Source of the DNA: Gammaproteobacteria bacterium
Lineage (GTDB): Bacteria; Pseudomonadota; Gammaproteobacteria; QOAV01
DNA length: 10,780 nucleotides
Assembly: GCA_027067235.1 (NCBI GenBank)
Contig: JALXFQ010000432.1
Location: forward strand, 1-10,780
Direction: 5' to 3'
Shown here: in pieces, positions 1 through 6,614 of the stretch
How the letters are laid out: every line of letters begins with the position of its first letter
Position numbering within the stretch: the stretch's first letter is position 1
Notes under the pieces: model-generated
What the model was told of the DNA's origin: nothing
Databases searched by the model: none
What the model saw: only the letters and a program-made list of their open reading frames with translations
Made by a program: the position numbers and the translations under genes

Positions 1-479
1 GTCAGGTGTTTTATCGCCTGCTGGATCTCGCCCTTTTCCAGCAGCAACAGGCCGAGAGTATCGTGACCGATGGGATCATCGGGCATTTCTTCCGCCCATA
101 TACGGGACAGATCCTGGGCCATGTCATACTGTTTGGCAGCAATGGCCATGGTGGTGGCACGTTTTACCAGCGCCTTGTCGCGGGTTTCTTTGGCGGCGCG
201 ATAAAAAGCCTCCGCGGACAAATGAATATCACCGCGCTGGTGGGCTATTTCGCCCAGCAATATCTGATAGACCAGGGTCGCTTCCTTATCGACATCCTCG
301 GGCGGGTTGACCGCTTGGTCAGTACTGCCGGCATCGGTGGCAGTACTGTCGTGCCTGGCCTGCTCCGTCCTGACCGTGTCCAGTACGCCGCCGCAGCCGG
401 TAAGCAGCAGACTGACGCCCGTGACAAGCAGCAGGCTTTGGAAAAAGAATAGCGGTTTCGTTTTACTGTTGTCAGGCAT
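1..479 (-). CDS. TPR-repeat lipoprotein, N-terminal part (3' end outside window)
   Basis: Reading the minus strand from ATG at 479 gives 159 open codons running off the left edge. The start is MPDNSKTK, then a hydrophobic stretch and a lipobox LTGC with the acylated cysteine at residue 29, so this is a lipoprotein precursor. After a low-complexity Ser/Thr/Ala/Asp linker (about residues 35-57), helical pairs of TPR type follow, including LLGEIAHQRGDIHLSAEAFY and LGLLLLEKGEIQQAIKHL at the edge. In Pseudomonas and relatives a large TPR protein is transcribed divergently from hemA and is followed by lolB; this matches that position, but lolB is not visible here. TPRs suggest a protein-binding scaffold, with lipidation putting it on a membrane facing the periplasm. 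No strong Shine-Dalgarno is seen. The lipoprotein and TPR calls are firm; the exact role is unknown. Confidence 0.85.
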   Translation of the reverse strand, partial: MPDNSKTKPLFFFQSLLLVTGVSLLLTGCGGVLDTVRTEQARHDSTATDAGSTDQAVNPPEDVDKEATLVYQILLGEIAHQRGDIHLSAEAFYRAAKETRDKALVKRATTMAIAAKQYDMAQDLSRIWAEEMPDDPIGHDTLGLLLLEKGEIQQAIKHL

Positions 480-522
480 ATCCGTACCGGTGAAGACTTG
501 TTGATGCGTTTCTCTAGAGACA

Positions 523-589
523 GCGCCATGCTATCGGAGTTTCAAGCGCCGAAGTATAGCCGGGCTTGGGCCAATTCGCAGCATGGCGC
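523..589. repeat. 10-bp inverted repeat in the divergent promoter region
   Basis: GCGCCATGCT at 523-532 is the exact reverse complement of AGCATGGCGC at 580-589, with 47 bases between the arms. The arms flank the putative -10 of the minus-strand lipoprotein gene (553-558). A separate perfect 10-base palindrome, TCTCTAGAGA, lies at 511-520. Widely spaced perfect arms could be two operator half-sites, but no regulator can be named and chance is not excluded. Confidence 0.4.
553..558 (-). promoter_or_regulatory. putative -10 element for the TPR lipoprotein gene
   Basis: On the minus strand the hexamer is TATACT, five of six matches to the sigma-70 -10 consensus. It lies about 73 bases upstream of the ATG at 479. 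No convincing -35 hexamer is found 16-18 bases further upstream, so this is a tentative call. Confidence 0.3.
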
Positions 590-645
590 GACTATTTTTC
601 TTGCCGGCACCGGCGGGACGCGACTGTTTCGGCGACGCGCAGCCC

Positions 646-673
646 TTGACACCGGCGCGGCAGACGGCACAAT
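646..673 (+). promoter_or_regulatory. possible upstream hemA promoter (TTGACA, 16-base spacer, CACAAT)
   Basis: A perfect -35 consensus TTGACA at 646-651 is followed after 16 bases by CACAAT at 668-673, four of six matches to TATAAT. Transcription from it would give hemA a leader of about 30 bases. It may act with the stronger -10 at 698-703. Some bacteria drive hemA from more than one promoter. Confidence 0.35.
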
Positions 674-694
674 CCCACCCCTTTTTGGCCCTTC

Positions 695-703
695 TGGTAT
701 AAT
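695..703 (+). promoter_or_regulatory. extended -10 promoter (TGGTATAAT) immediately before hemA
   Basis: TATAAT at 698-703 is a perfect -10 hexamer preceded by TG at the extended -10 position, which can function without a good -35. Only seven bases separate it from the hemA ATG at 711, so the expected transcription start falls at or next to the A of the ATG. That predicts a leaderless hemA mRNA, in agreement with the lack of a Shine-Dalgarno sequence. Confidence 0.55.
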
Positions 704-710
704 CTGGCAT

Positions 711-1967
711 ATGCAGCTGTTTGCATTTGGCGTCAATCATAAAACGGCTCCGGTCGATGTTCGGGAAAAACTCGCATTTCCCGAGGAGCGTCTTGCGCCT
801 GCCCTGAAGGAAGTCTGCAGCAACGGCGACGCTGGCGAGGCCACCATTCTGTCCACCTGCAACCGTACCGAAATTTACGCCGGCGCGCAAAACGAGAATA
901 TCGACCGCACCGTGGAATGGTTGTGCGACAGCGCCAGGATTAGCTGCCGCGAACTGCGACCCCATCTTTACCGCCACAGCGGGTCCGACGCGGTAAAACA
1001 CGCATTCCGCGTCGCCTCCGGGCTGGATTCGCTGGTGCTGGGCGAGCCGCAGATTCTGGGGCAGATGAAAACCGCTTTCACCCTGGCGCACAAGGCCGGA
1101 GCCACCGGCAAGATGCTCAACAGGATGTTTCAGCAGACTTTTTCCGTGGCCAAGAAAGTGCGCACGGACACCGCCATCGGCGCCAGCGCGGTTTCCGTGG
1201 CCTACGCCGCCGTGGCGCTGGCCAGACAGATTTTCAGCGATCTTCGCGACCGCACCGTCATGCTCATTGGCGCCGGCGAGATGATCGAACTGGCGGTGCG
1301 GCATCTGTCCGAGGCCGGCATCGGCCGCATTATTGTCGCCAACCGCACGGTGGAAAAGGCGCAAACGCTGGCCGATGAATTTGCTGGCGAGGCCATCGCC
1401 CTGATGGAACTGCCCGACCGCCTGCACGAGGCCGATATCATTATTTCTTCTACCGGCTCGCAACTGCCGCTGATCGGCAAGGGCATGGTGGAAAACGCAC
1501 TGAAAAAGCGCAAGCACCGCCCCATGTTTCTGGTGGATATCGCCGTACCGCGTGATATGGAGCCGGAAATCGGCAGGCTCAACGATGTTTATCTGTACAC
1601 GGTGGACGACTTGCAGCAGGTGGTGGAGCAGAACATGGAAGCCCGCCGCGATGCGGCGCGCGAAGCCGAACACATTATCGACGTGGAAGTGAAACGCTTC
1701 ATGCACTGGGTGCGCTCGCTGGATGCAGAACCGGTGATACGCACGCTGCGCGAGCAGGCCAACGACGTTTCCCGACAGGAATTGCAGAAAGCCATCAAGC
1801 TGCTGAACAAGGGCGAGGAACCGGAAAAAGTCATCGCCCAGCTGGCGCGCAGTCTCACCAACAAACTGACCCATGCGCCCAGTCATACCCTGCGCACCCA
1901 TCAGTTCGACGAACACCTGTCCATGCTCGACGCGGCGCGCACGCTGTTCAACCTCGACGACGAATAA
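711..1967 (+). CDS. hemA: Glutamyl-tRNA reductase HemA
   Basis: Catalyses NADPH-dependent reduction of glutamyl-tRNA(Glu) to glutamate-1-semialdehyde, the first committed step of C5-pathway tetrapyrrole synthesis in the cytoplasm. The 418-residue product has the same length as the E. coli enzyme and starts with the family motif FGVNHKTAPVDVREK. The catalytic cysteine is Cys50 in STCNRTEIYAG. The region GLDSLVLGEPQILGQMK (104-120) is characteristic. The NADPH-binding Rossmann domain has GAGEM at 187-191 and the following VANRT (209-213). The C-terminal part (about 310-418) is the helical dimerisation domain, ending TLFNLDDE. The reading frame is open upstream to 498, but the N-terminal family motif fixes the start at 711. 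It is four bases upstream of prfA in a probable operon. No key residue is missing. Confidence 0.97.
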   Translation: MQLFAFGVNHKTAPVDVREKLAFPEERLAPALKEVCSNGDAGEATILSTCNRTEIYAGAQNENIDRTVEWLCDSARISCRELRPHLYRHSGSDAVKHAFRVASGLDSLVLGEPQILGQMKTAFTLAHKAGATGKMLNRMFQQTFSVAKKVRTDTAIGASAVSVAYAAVALARQIFSDLRDRTVMLIGAGEMIELAVRHLSEAGIGRIIVANRTVEKAQTLADEFAGEAIALMELPDRLHEADIIISSTGSQLPLIGKGMVENALKKRKHRPMFLVDIAVPRDMEPEIGRLNDVYLYTVDDLQQVVEQNMEARRDAAREAEHIIDVEVKRFMHWVRSLDAEPVIRTLREQANDVSRQELQKAIKLLNKGEEPEKVIAQLARSLTNKLTHAPSHTLRTHQFDEHLSMLDAARTLFNLDDE

Positions 1968-1971
1968 GCCC

Positions 1972-3063
1972 ATGAGCCTGAGCGAATCCACGCTGACCAA
2001 GCTGGACAACCTCGTCCTGCGTCACGAAGAAATCAATGCGCAGCTTTCCGACCCGGAGGTCATCAACGACCAGAACAGCTATCGCGCGCTGATGCAGGAA
2101 CTGGCGGAACTGACGCCGGTGGTGAGCGCATTCCAGATTTATCGGGAAAAACTCGACGGCATCGCCTCGGCCAAAGAAATGCTGAACGATTCCGACACCG
2201 AAATCCGCAATATGGCGCAGGACGAGCTGAAAGAACTAAGCGCCGATATCGAAGCAAAGGAGCAGGAACTGCAGCGGCTCATGCTGCCGAAAGATCCCAA
2301 TGACGATCGCAATATTTTCCTGGAAGTGCGCGCCGGGACGGGCGGCGACGAGGCCGCGCTGTTCGCTGGCGACCTGTTTCGCATGTACAACAACTATGCG
2401 GAGAAAAACCGTTTTACGGTGGAAATCATTTCCAAAAGCGAGGGCGAGCACGGCGGTTTCAAGGAAATCATCGCGCGCATAGTCGGCAAGGGCGCCTACT
2501 CGAAACTGAAATTCGAATCCGGCGGTCACCGTGTCCAGCGGGTGCCGGAAACCGAAGCCCAGGGACGCATTCACACCTCGGCCTGCACCGTCGCCATCAT
2601 GCCCGAAGCCGACGAAATGGATGAAATTGACCTGCGGCCGGAAGATCTGAAAGTCGACACCTACCGCGCCAGCGGCTCCGGCGGTCAGCACGTCAACAAG
2701 ACCGACTCCGCCATTCGCATCACCCATTTGCCCACGGGCACGGTGGTGGAATGCCAGGACGAGCGCTCGCAGCACAAAAACCGCGCCCGCGCCATGAGCG
2801 TACTGAAATCGCGCATCATGGAAATGGAACAGCGCAAGGCGCAGGCCGAGGAAGCCGCCACCCGCAAAAGCCTGGTCGGCTCCGGCGACCGCTCCGAACG
2901 CATCCGCACCTACAATTTCCCGCAAGGCCGGGTCACCGACCACCGTATCAACCTTACACTGTACAAGCTCGATCAGGTATTGCAGGGCGACCTCGATCAG
3001 CTTATTGAACCACTGACGCTGGAGCATCAGGCGGATATGCTGGCGGAATTGGGGAAGGAGTAG
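1972..3063 (+). CDS. prfA: Peptide chain release factor 1 (RF1)
   Basis: Recognises UAA and UAG stop codons in the ribosomal A site and triggers peptidyl-tRNA hydrolysis. The 363-residue product is of normal RF1 length. The peptidyl-transferase motif GGQ is at residues 237-239 in SGSGGQHVNKTDSAIRITH. The RF1-type PxT anticodon-like tripeptide is PET (192-194) in RVQRVPETEAQGRIHTSACT, which separates it from RF2 (SPF). The helical N-terminal domain covers about residues 1-110. The start at 1972 lies four bases after the hemA stop and has no visible Shine-Dalgarno, which suggests translational coupling. The glutamine of GGQ is normally methylated by PrmC; prmC often follows prfA but does not here. 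The stop is 16 bases from the end of the convergent lipoprotein gene, with no hairpin terminator in the gap. Confidence 0.97.
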   Translation: MSLSESTLTKLDNLVLRHEEINAQLSDPEVINDQNSYRALMQELAELTPVVSAFQIYREKLDGIASAKEMLNDSDTEIRNMAQDELKELSADIEAKEQELQRLMLPKDPNDDRNIFLEVRAGTGGDEAALFAGDLFRMYNNYAEKNRFTVEIISKSEGEHGGFKEIIARIVGKGAYSKLKFESGGHRVQRVPETEAQGRIHTSACTVAIMPEADEMDEIDLRPEDLKVDTYRASGSGGQHVNKTDSAIRITHLPTGTVVECQDERSQHKNRARAMSVLKSRIMEMEQRKAQAEEAATRKSLVGSGDRSERIRTYNFPQGRVTDHRINLTLYKLDQVLQGDLDQLIEPLTLEHQADMLAELGKE

Positions 3064-3079
3064 ACAGCCGCAAGACAAA

Positions 3080-3463
3080 TCACTCCTTCTTGAAATCCGC
3101 GACAAAACGGAAACGCACATTTTTCGGATTGAAATTAAACGTCACCTCGCCAGTCAGCACCTCGCTTTCGGGCTGCCAGTGCTTGCCATCAAAACTCACC
3201 ATATCGCGCCATGTATAAATGTCGCGTTTCAGCACGAATGTTTCCGTATGGTCGACGGGCTTGTCAAAAACCGAGCCGCTGGCGGAGACATGGAAAGGCA
3301 ATGGCTTGCCCGCCGGAAAATACAGAATGGTATTGGCCGGATCGTAATCCACGCTTTGTCCGGTACCCACTTCCACCGGCTTGAGTCCGTCGGGCGGCAT
3401 GCTGGCGCAACCCGCCAGACCCGCCGTCCACAACACACCAGCCAGCAACAATGCCCTGTTCAT
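3080..3463 (-). CDS. Small predicted lipoprotein of unknown function
   Basis: The 127-residue product begins MNRALLLAGVLWTAGLAGCA. The lipobox LAGC places the acylated cysteine at residue 19, with Ala at +2 and Ser at +3, which usually means outer-membrane sorting. The mature part of about 109 residues has no membrane segment and looks beta-rich, with alternating hydrophobic stretches such as NTILYFPAG and EVTFNFNPKNVRFRFVADF. I do not recognise a family. The frame is open upstream of the chosen start, but the signal peptide and a good Shine-Dalgarno fix the start at 3463. It is convergent with prfA. Upstream, its promoter region abuts the 3' end of trkH. It could be a periplasm-facing structural or stress protein, but that is a guess. 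Confidence 0.75.
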   Translation of the reverse strand: MNRALLLAGVLWTAGLAGCASMPPDGLKPVEVGTGQSVDYDPANTILYFPAGKPLPFHVSASGSVFDKPVDHTETFVLKRDIYTWRDMVSFDGKHWQPESEVLTGEVTFNFNPKNVRFRFVADFKKE

Positions 3464-3475
3464 ATCCTTTTCCTC
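3464..3475 (-). promoter_or_regulatory. Shine-Dalgarno region deciding the small lipoprotein start
   Basis: The minus strand reads GAGGAAAAGGAT directly before ATG at 3463, with GAGG eight bases from the start codon. This supports the 3463 start over longer in-frame versions. It is the clearest ribosome-binding site before any confidently called gene in the window. Confidence 0.7.
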
Positions 3476-3539
3476 ATTCACCAGATTGACCAAAAACCGC
3501 AGGGGCGGACATCCGCTCCATTTCGCAGGATAGTCTAGC

Positions 3540-3580
3540 AACGAGAGGCTATGCGGTAAGTAACGAGGCGTAAGGCTATG
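3540..3580. repeat. short degenerate direct repeat downstream of trkH
   Basis: The plus strand carries AACGAG at 3540-3545 followed at once by AGGCTATG (3546-3553). The same two words recur as AACGAG at 3562-3567 and AGGCTATG at 3573-3580 with five bases inserted. The unit is about 22 bases and occurs twice. It lies in the 129-base gap between the small lipoprotein start and the trkH stop. A 12-base near-palindrome (GCGGA-CA-TCCGC, 3505-3516) is nearby. No intrinsic terminator for trkH is visible in this gap. Confidence 0.4.
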
Positions 3581-3592
3581 TAACAGAAAGTA

Positions 3593-5047
3593 TCAGGCGC
3601 GCCAGAATGTCGGCGAAAACAGCACCAGCACGGTGAAGATTTCCAGCCGCCCGAGCAGCATGGCGAAGGCGCTGAGCCATTTCACCGGGTCGGTCATGCC
3701 GGCGAAGCTGGAAGCGACATCGCCGAGGCCGGGGCCGACGTTGTTGATGCAGGCGGCGACGGCGGAAAAGGCGGTCACCTGATCCACGTCGGCGGCCATC
3801 ATGAGCAGCATCATCACCACGAATGACACCACATACAGGCCGAAAAAACCCCACACTGCGTTGGTGATTTTTTCGCTGACTTGCGCGCCACCCAGCATGA
3901 TGGGCAGTTGCGCGGTTGGATGCACCAGCGCCTTTATCTCACGGGCGGACTGCTTGGCCAGCAATACCACCCGTATCACTTTCAGGCCGCCAGCGGTAGA
4001 CCCGGCGCAGCCGCCGATGAAGCCGGAGAACACCAGCAGCACCGGGATAAAATCGGGCCAGTGTACGAAGTCAGCAACGCCGAAGCCTGAAGTGGTCATG
4101 AATGAGACCAGCTGAAACGGGCCATGATGCAAGTCCTGCAGGAAAAACTTGTAACCATCGTGAATGGCAAGGTAAACGGCGATGATCAACGATGCGCCCA
4201 GCAGTATCATGAGATAGGCGCGGAATTCGGTATCGTGCCAGTAGGCTTTCAGGCTTTTGGAGTGCCAGGCGCCGTAATGCAGGGCAAAATTCACCCCCGA
4301 CAGAAACATGAAAAAAATGGAAATCAGTTCCAGCCGGGCGGAATGAAACCAGGCAAAACTCTGGTCATGGGTAGAGAAGCCGCCATTGGCCACGGTGGAC
4401 AGGCTGTGCGCCACGGCATCGAAGCCACTCATACCGCCACTCCAGTAGGCCAGAGCGCAGAGGATGGTAATGACCAGATAGATGGAATACAGCGCCTTGG
4501 CCGTGCCGGTGATACGCGGCGTCAGCTTGGCGTCCTTGATCGGCCCCGGCGCTTCGGCCTTGAACAACTGCATGCCACCCACGCCCAGCACCGGCAGCAC
4601 CGCCACCGCCAGTACGATGATACCCATGCCGCCCAGCCACTGCAGTTGCTGGCGATAGAACAGGATGGATTTCGGCAATGCGTCGAGTCCGGAAATCACC
4701 GTCGCGCCAGTGGTGGTAAAGCCGGACATGGATTCGAAAAAAGCATCGGTAAAGCTCATGGACAGCGATTGCGACAACATGAACGGCATCGCCCCCAGCG
4801 CCGAGAAGACTATCCAGAACAGGGCGACAATGATGAAACCCTCGCGCGTGCGCAATTCGCGCTGGTAGTTGCGCAACGGTAGCCACAGGGCCGCGCCCAG
4901 CGTTATGACGATGGCAAAGGTATGGGTGAAGGCGTCCAGTTCGCGCTGGTTTTCCAGCAAAATGGAGACAAAAATAGGGGGAATCATGCTGAAACTGAAT
5001 ATCACCAGCAGCAACCCGAATATTTTCAACAGCAGACGAATGTTCAT
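3593..5047 (-). CDS. trkH: Trk potassium uptake protein TrkH, channel subunit
   Basis: Inner-membrane K+-translocating subunit of the Trk system, gated by the cytoplasmic ring protein TrkA. The 484-residue product matches the E. coli TrkH length. It has the four membrane-pore-membrane repeats of the SKT superfamily. The filter glycines are visible in P1 TTTGAT (111-116), P2 TVANGGFS (218-225), P3 TTSGFG (318-323) and P4 NNVGPGL (435-441). The glycine-rich gating loop GCAGSTAGGLKVIR is at 346-359. The C-terminus FSPTFWRA is typical of the family. The start at 5047 is constrained: an in-frame TGA ends only three bases upstream. There is no clear Shine-Dalgarno. The gene lies 144 bases downstream of trkA on the same strand, so the two are probably co-transcribed. 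Confidence 0.96.
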   Translation of the reverse strand: MNIRLLLKIFGLLLVIFSFSMIPPIFVSILLENQRELDAFTHTFAIVITLGAALWLPLRNYQRELRTREGFIIVALFWIVFSALGAMPFMLSQSLSMSFTDAFFESMSGFTTTGATVISGLDALPKSILFYRQQLQWLGGMGIIVLAVAVLPVLGVGGMQLFKAEAPGPIKDAKLTPRITGTAKALYSIYLVITILCALAYWSGGMSGFDAVAHSLSTVANGGFSTHDQSFAWFHSARLELISIFFMFLSGVNFALHYGAWHSKSLKAYWHDTEFRAYLMILLGASLIIAVYLAIHDGYKFFLQDLHHGPFQLVSFMTTSGFGVADFVHWPDFIPVLLVFSGFIGGCAGSTAGGLKVIRVVLLAKQSAREIKALVHPTAQLPIMLGGAQVSEKITNAVWGFFGLYVVSFVVMMLLMMAADVDQVTAFSAVAACINNVGPGLGDVASSFAGMTDPVKWLSAFAMLLGRLEIFTVLVLFSPTFWRA

Positions 5048-5058
5048 GACTCAGGCCG

Positions 5059-5175
5059 TCATTGGCGCCATCGGACTGGTTCGGGATTTCGCGCAAGCAT
5101 GCAGGGCCCGGAGCTTTCGCGCCTCTGGCGAGACCGGACCGGGGGGCGCGCGCGGCCGGACAGGCGCTTGTTCAT
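5059..5175 (-). CDS. possible small basic ORF between trkA and trkH (38 aa)
   Basis: After the trkA stop the minus strand reads GGGAGA, eight bases, then ATG at 5175, so the spacing fits ribosome binding. The ORF encodes 38 residues, 10 of them arginine, starting MNKRLSGRAR and ending PVRWRQ. Its stop lies 11 bases before the trkH ATG, which itself has no good Shine-Dalgarno. It could be a leader ORF coupling translation into trkH, or a chance ORF in GC-rich spacer DNA. The composition is not protein-like in any way I recognise, and there is no membrane segment. The rest of the 5048-5191 gap holds nothing else I can name apart from a short hairpin CGCC-TCT-GGCG near 5130-5140. Confidence 0.2.
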   Translation of the reverse strand: MNKRLSGRARPPVRSRQRRESSGPCMLARNPEPVRWRQ

Positions 5176-5191
5176 TGGATCATTCTCCCGT

Positions 5192-6550
5192 TCAGCTTTC
5201 TGGCTGAAAATAGCTGGCCACGGTACCGAGCAGGGTTTTGTCGCGCAGCAGCATGATGATGTGGTCACCGTTTTCGATCACGGTATCATGGTGTACGGCA
5301 ATCATCTTGCCATCGCGAACGATGGCACCCAGCACCACTCCTTCCGGCATGTCGATCTGGTCAACACGCCGCCCCACCAGCAGGGACTCGCCAGGCTCGC
5401 CACTGGCCACGGCCTCCATGACTTCCGCGCCGCTGTCCTGCAAGGGGTAGACTTTTTCCACATGGCCACGGCGCACATAACGCAGGATGCTGCCGGCAGT
5501 AATCTTGTCCGGCGAAAAAGCGATATCAATGGGACCGCCCTGGATCATGTCCACATAGGTCGGTTTGTTTACCAGACACAGGGTCTTGCGCGCGCCCAGC
5601 CGTTTGGCCAGCATACTGGACAGGATATTGGCCTCATCCTCGCTGGTGACGGCGCAGAATACATCCGTGTCGCCGATGCCCTCGCTGACCAGCAAATCAC
5701 GGTCGGTGGCGTCGCCACTGAGCACAATGGTTTTCTCCAGCAATGGCGCGATCTGCGCCGCCCGCTCGGCCGACTTCTCGACTATCTTGACCTGAAAGTT
5801 GTGCTGCAGGGCCAGCGCCACACGCTTGCCAATATGCCCGCCGCCGGCCAGTATGACGCGCTTGTAGGGTCGCTCGGCCTTGCGTAGCTTTTTCATGATG
5901 TCCACCGTCAGCTTGGGCGGCGACATGTAAAAAAGCTGATCTTTTTCCTCGATCACCGTATCGGCGCGGGGAATCAGCAACTTGCCCTCGCGGACGACGG
6001 CCAGAACCCGGATCAGGGGGAATTTTTCATGCAATTTGCGCACTGTATAACCCAGCGCCTTGGCGTCCGGCTGCACGGTAACCGATACCAGATGCGCCGC
6101 GCCATCGGTAAAGTCAATCACCAGATTTGCGCCAGGATATTCGACAAAGTTCTGTATGTAGCGCGTTACCAGTTCTTCGGGCTTGATCACCACATCGATG
6201 GGGATGTTATCCAGGTCGAACAGCGTGTCGTGAGAAAGATAGTCGGTATCGCGAATACGGGCTATTTTCAGCGGCGTGCGATACAGCGACCAGGCTATCT
6301 GGCAGGCGACCATATTGTCTTCGTCGCGCGACATGACGGCAATGATCAGGTCGGCGGAAGCGGCGTCAGCCTGCTCCAGCGTTGTCGGGTGCGGACCTAC
6401 GCCGGTAACGGTGGAGATATCGACGCGATCCTGCAATTCTTGCAGCAGAGCCCGGTTCACATCCACCGCCACAACATCGTTGTCTTCACTGGCCAGATGT
6501 TTGGCTACTGACGAACCGGTACGCCCTGCGCCCAAAATAATGATTTTCAA
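5192..6550 (-). CDS. trkA: Trk potassium transport regulatory subunit TrkA
   Basis: Cytoplasmic NAD(H)- and nucleotide-binding subunit that forms a gating ring on TrkH. The 452-residue product has two RCK units in tandem. The first Rossmann fold starts at once with IILGAGRTGSSVA (GxGxxG at 7-12) and an acidic residue at the end of beta-2 (Asp30). The second has GGGHIG (236-241) followed by the acidic KIVEKS. A TrkA-C domain follows each Rossmann fold (about 143-225 and 370-450). Conserved stretches shared with E. coli TrkA include EYPGA, RPYKR and DEANI. The start codon is TTG at 6550: the next upstream in-frame codons hold no ATG, GTG or TTG before a TAA at 6586-6584, and the E. coli protein likewise begins MKIIILGAG. 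No strong Shine-Dalgarno is visible. Confidence 0.95.
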   Translation of the reverse strand: MKIIILGAGRTGSSVAKHLASEDNDVVAVDVNRALLQELQDRVDISTVTGVGPHPTTLEQADAASADLIIAVMSRDEDNMVACQIAWSLYRTPLKIARIRDTDYLSHDTLFDLDNIPIDVVIKPEELVTRYIQNFVEYPGANLVIDFTDGAAHLVSVTVQPDAKALGYTVRKLHEKFPLIRVLAVVREGKLLIPRADTVIEEKDQLFYMSPPKLTVDIMKKLRKAERPYKRVILAGGGHIGKRVALALQHNFQVKIVEKSAERAAQIAPLLEKTIVLSGDATDRDLLVSEGIGDTDVFCAVTSEDEANILSSMLAKRLGARKTLCLVNKPTYVDMIQGGPIDIAFSPDKITAGSILRYVRRGHVEKVYPLQDSGAEVMEAVASGEPGESLLVGRRVDQIDMPEGVVLGAIVRDGKMIAVHHDTVIENGDHIIMLLRDKTLLGTVASYFQPES

Positions 6551-6564
6551 TCGATGAACTTCAT
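6547..6564 (-). other. five-codon mini-ORF overlapping the trkA TTG start
   Basis: ATG at 6564 opens MKFID and stops at TGA 6549-6547, overlapping the trkA TTG (6550-6548) by two bases. A -10 hexamer lies about 19 bases upstream, so the mini-ORF would be near the 5' end of the mRNA. Such overlap can let terminating ribosomes restart on a weak start codon. It is seen directly in the sequence; its function is inferred. Confidence 0.3.
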
Positions 6565-6582
6565 ATCGCCCGGAAGACGCTG

Positions 6583-6588
6583 ATTATA
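6583..6588 (-). promoter_or_regulatory. putative -10 (TATAAT) for trkA-trkH
   Basis: The minus strand has a perfect TATAAT (6588-6583) in the 64-base gap between the PLP-enzyme gene and trkA. Transcription would start near 6576, leaving a leader of about 26 bases before the TTG. The -35 region is poor: TTCCTG with a 16-base spacer is the best match. This suggests trkA-trkH can be transcribed independently of the upstream gene. Confidence 0.45.
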
Positions 6589-6614
6589 CGCTTGCCGGCG
6601 GTGGCAGGAAGAGC

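Noticed and set aside
245..529. Minus-strand open frame of 94 codons near the left edge
   Set aside because: It is a different frame from the TPR lipoprotein, whose ATG at 479, lipobox and TPR helices mark the real gene; this frame gives a Ser/Arg/Pro-rich product.
498..710. Upstream extension of hemA to a start at 498
   Set aside because: The HemA family N-terminal motif starts at 711, and the extension covers the promoter elements.
531..2009. Open reading frame of 492 codons on the minus strand opposite hemA
   Set aside because: It is the antisense shadow of hemA in GC-rich DNA. The plus-strand frame encodes an intact, full-length glutamyl-tRNA reductase, and the minus product shows no recognisable domain.
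2236..3120. Open reading frame of 294 codons on the minus strand opposite prfA
   Set aside because: Same cause: prfA is intact on the plus strand, and the antisense product is rich in Ala, Gly, Val and Phe without motifs.
4922..5887. Plus-strand open frame of 321 codons across the trkH start and the trkA 3' half
   Set aside because: It spans two well-supported minus-strand genes and their gap. The product has no recognisable domain or plausible start signal.
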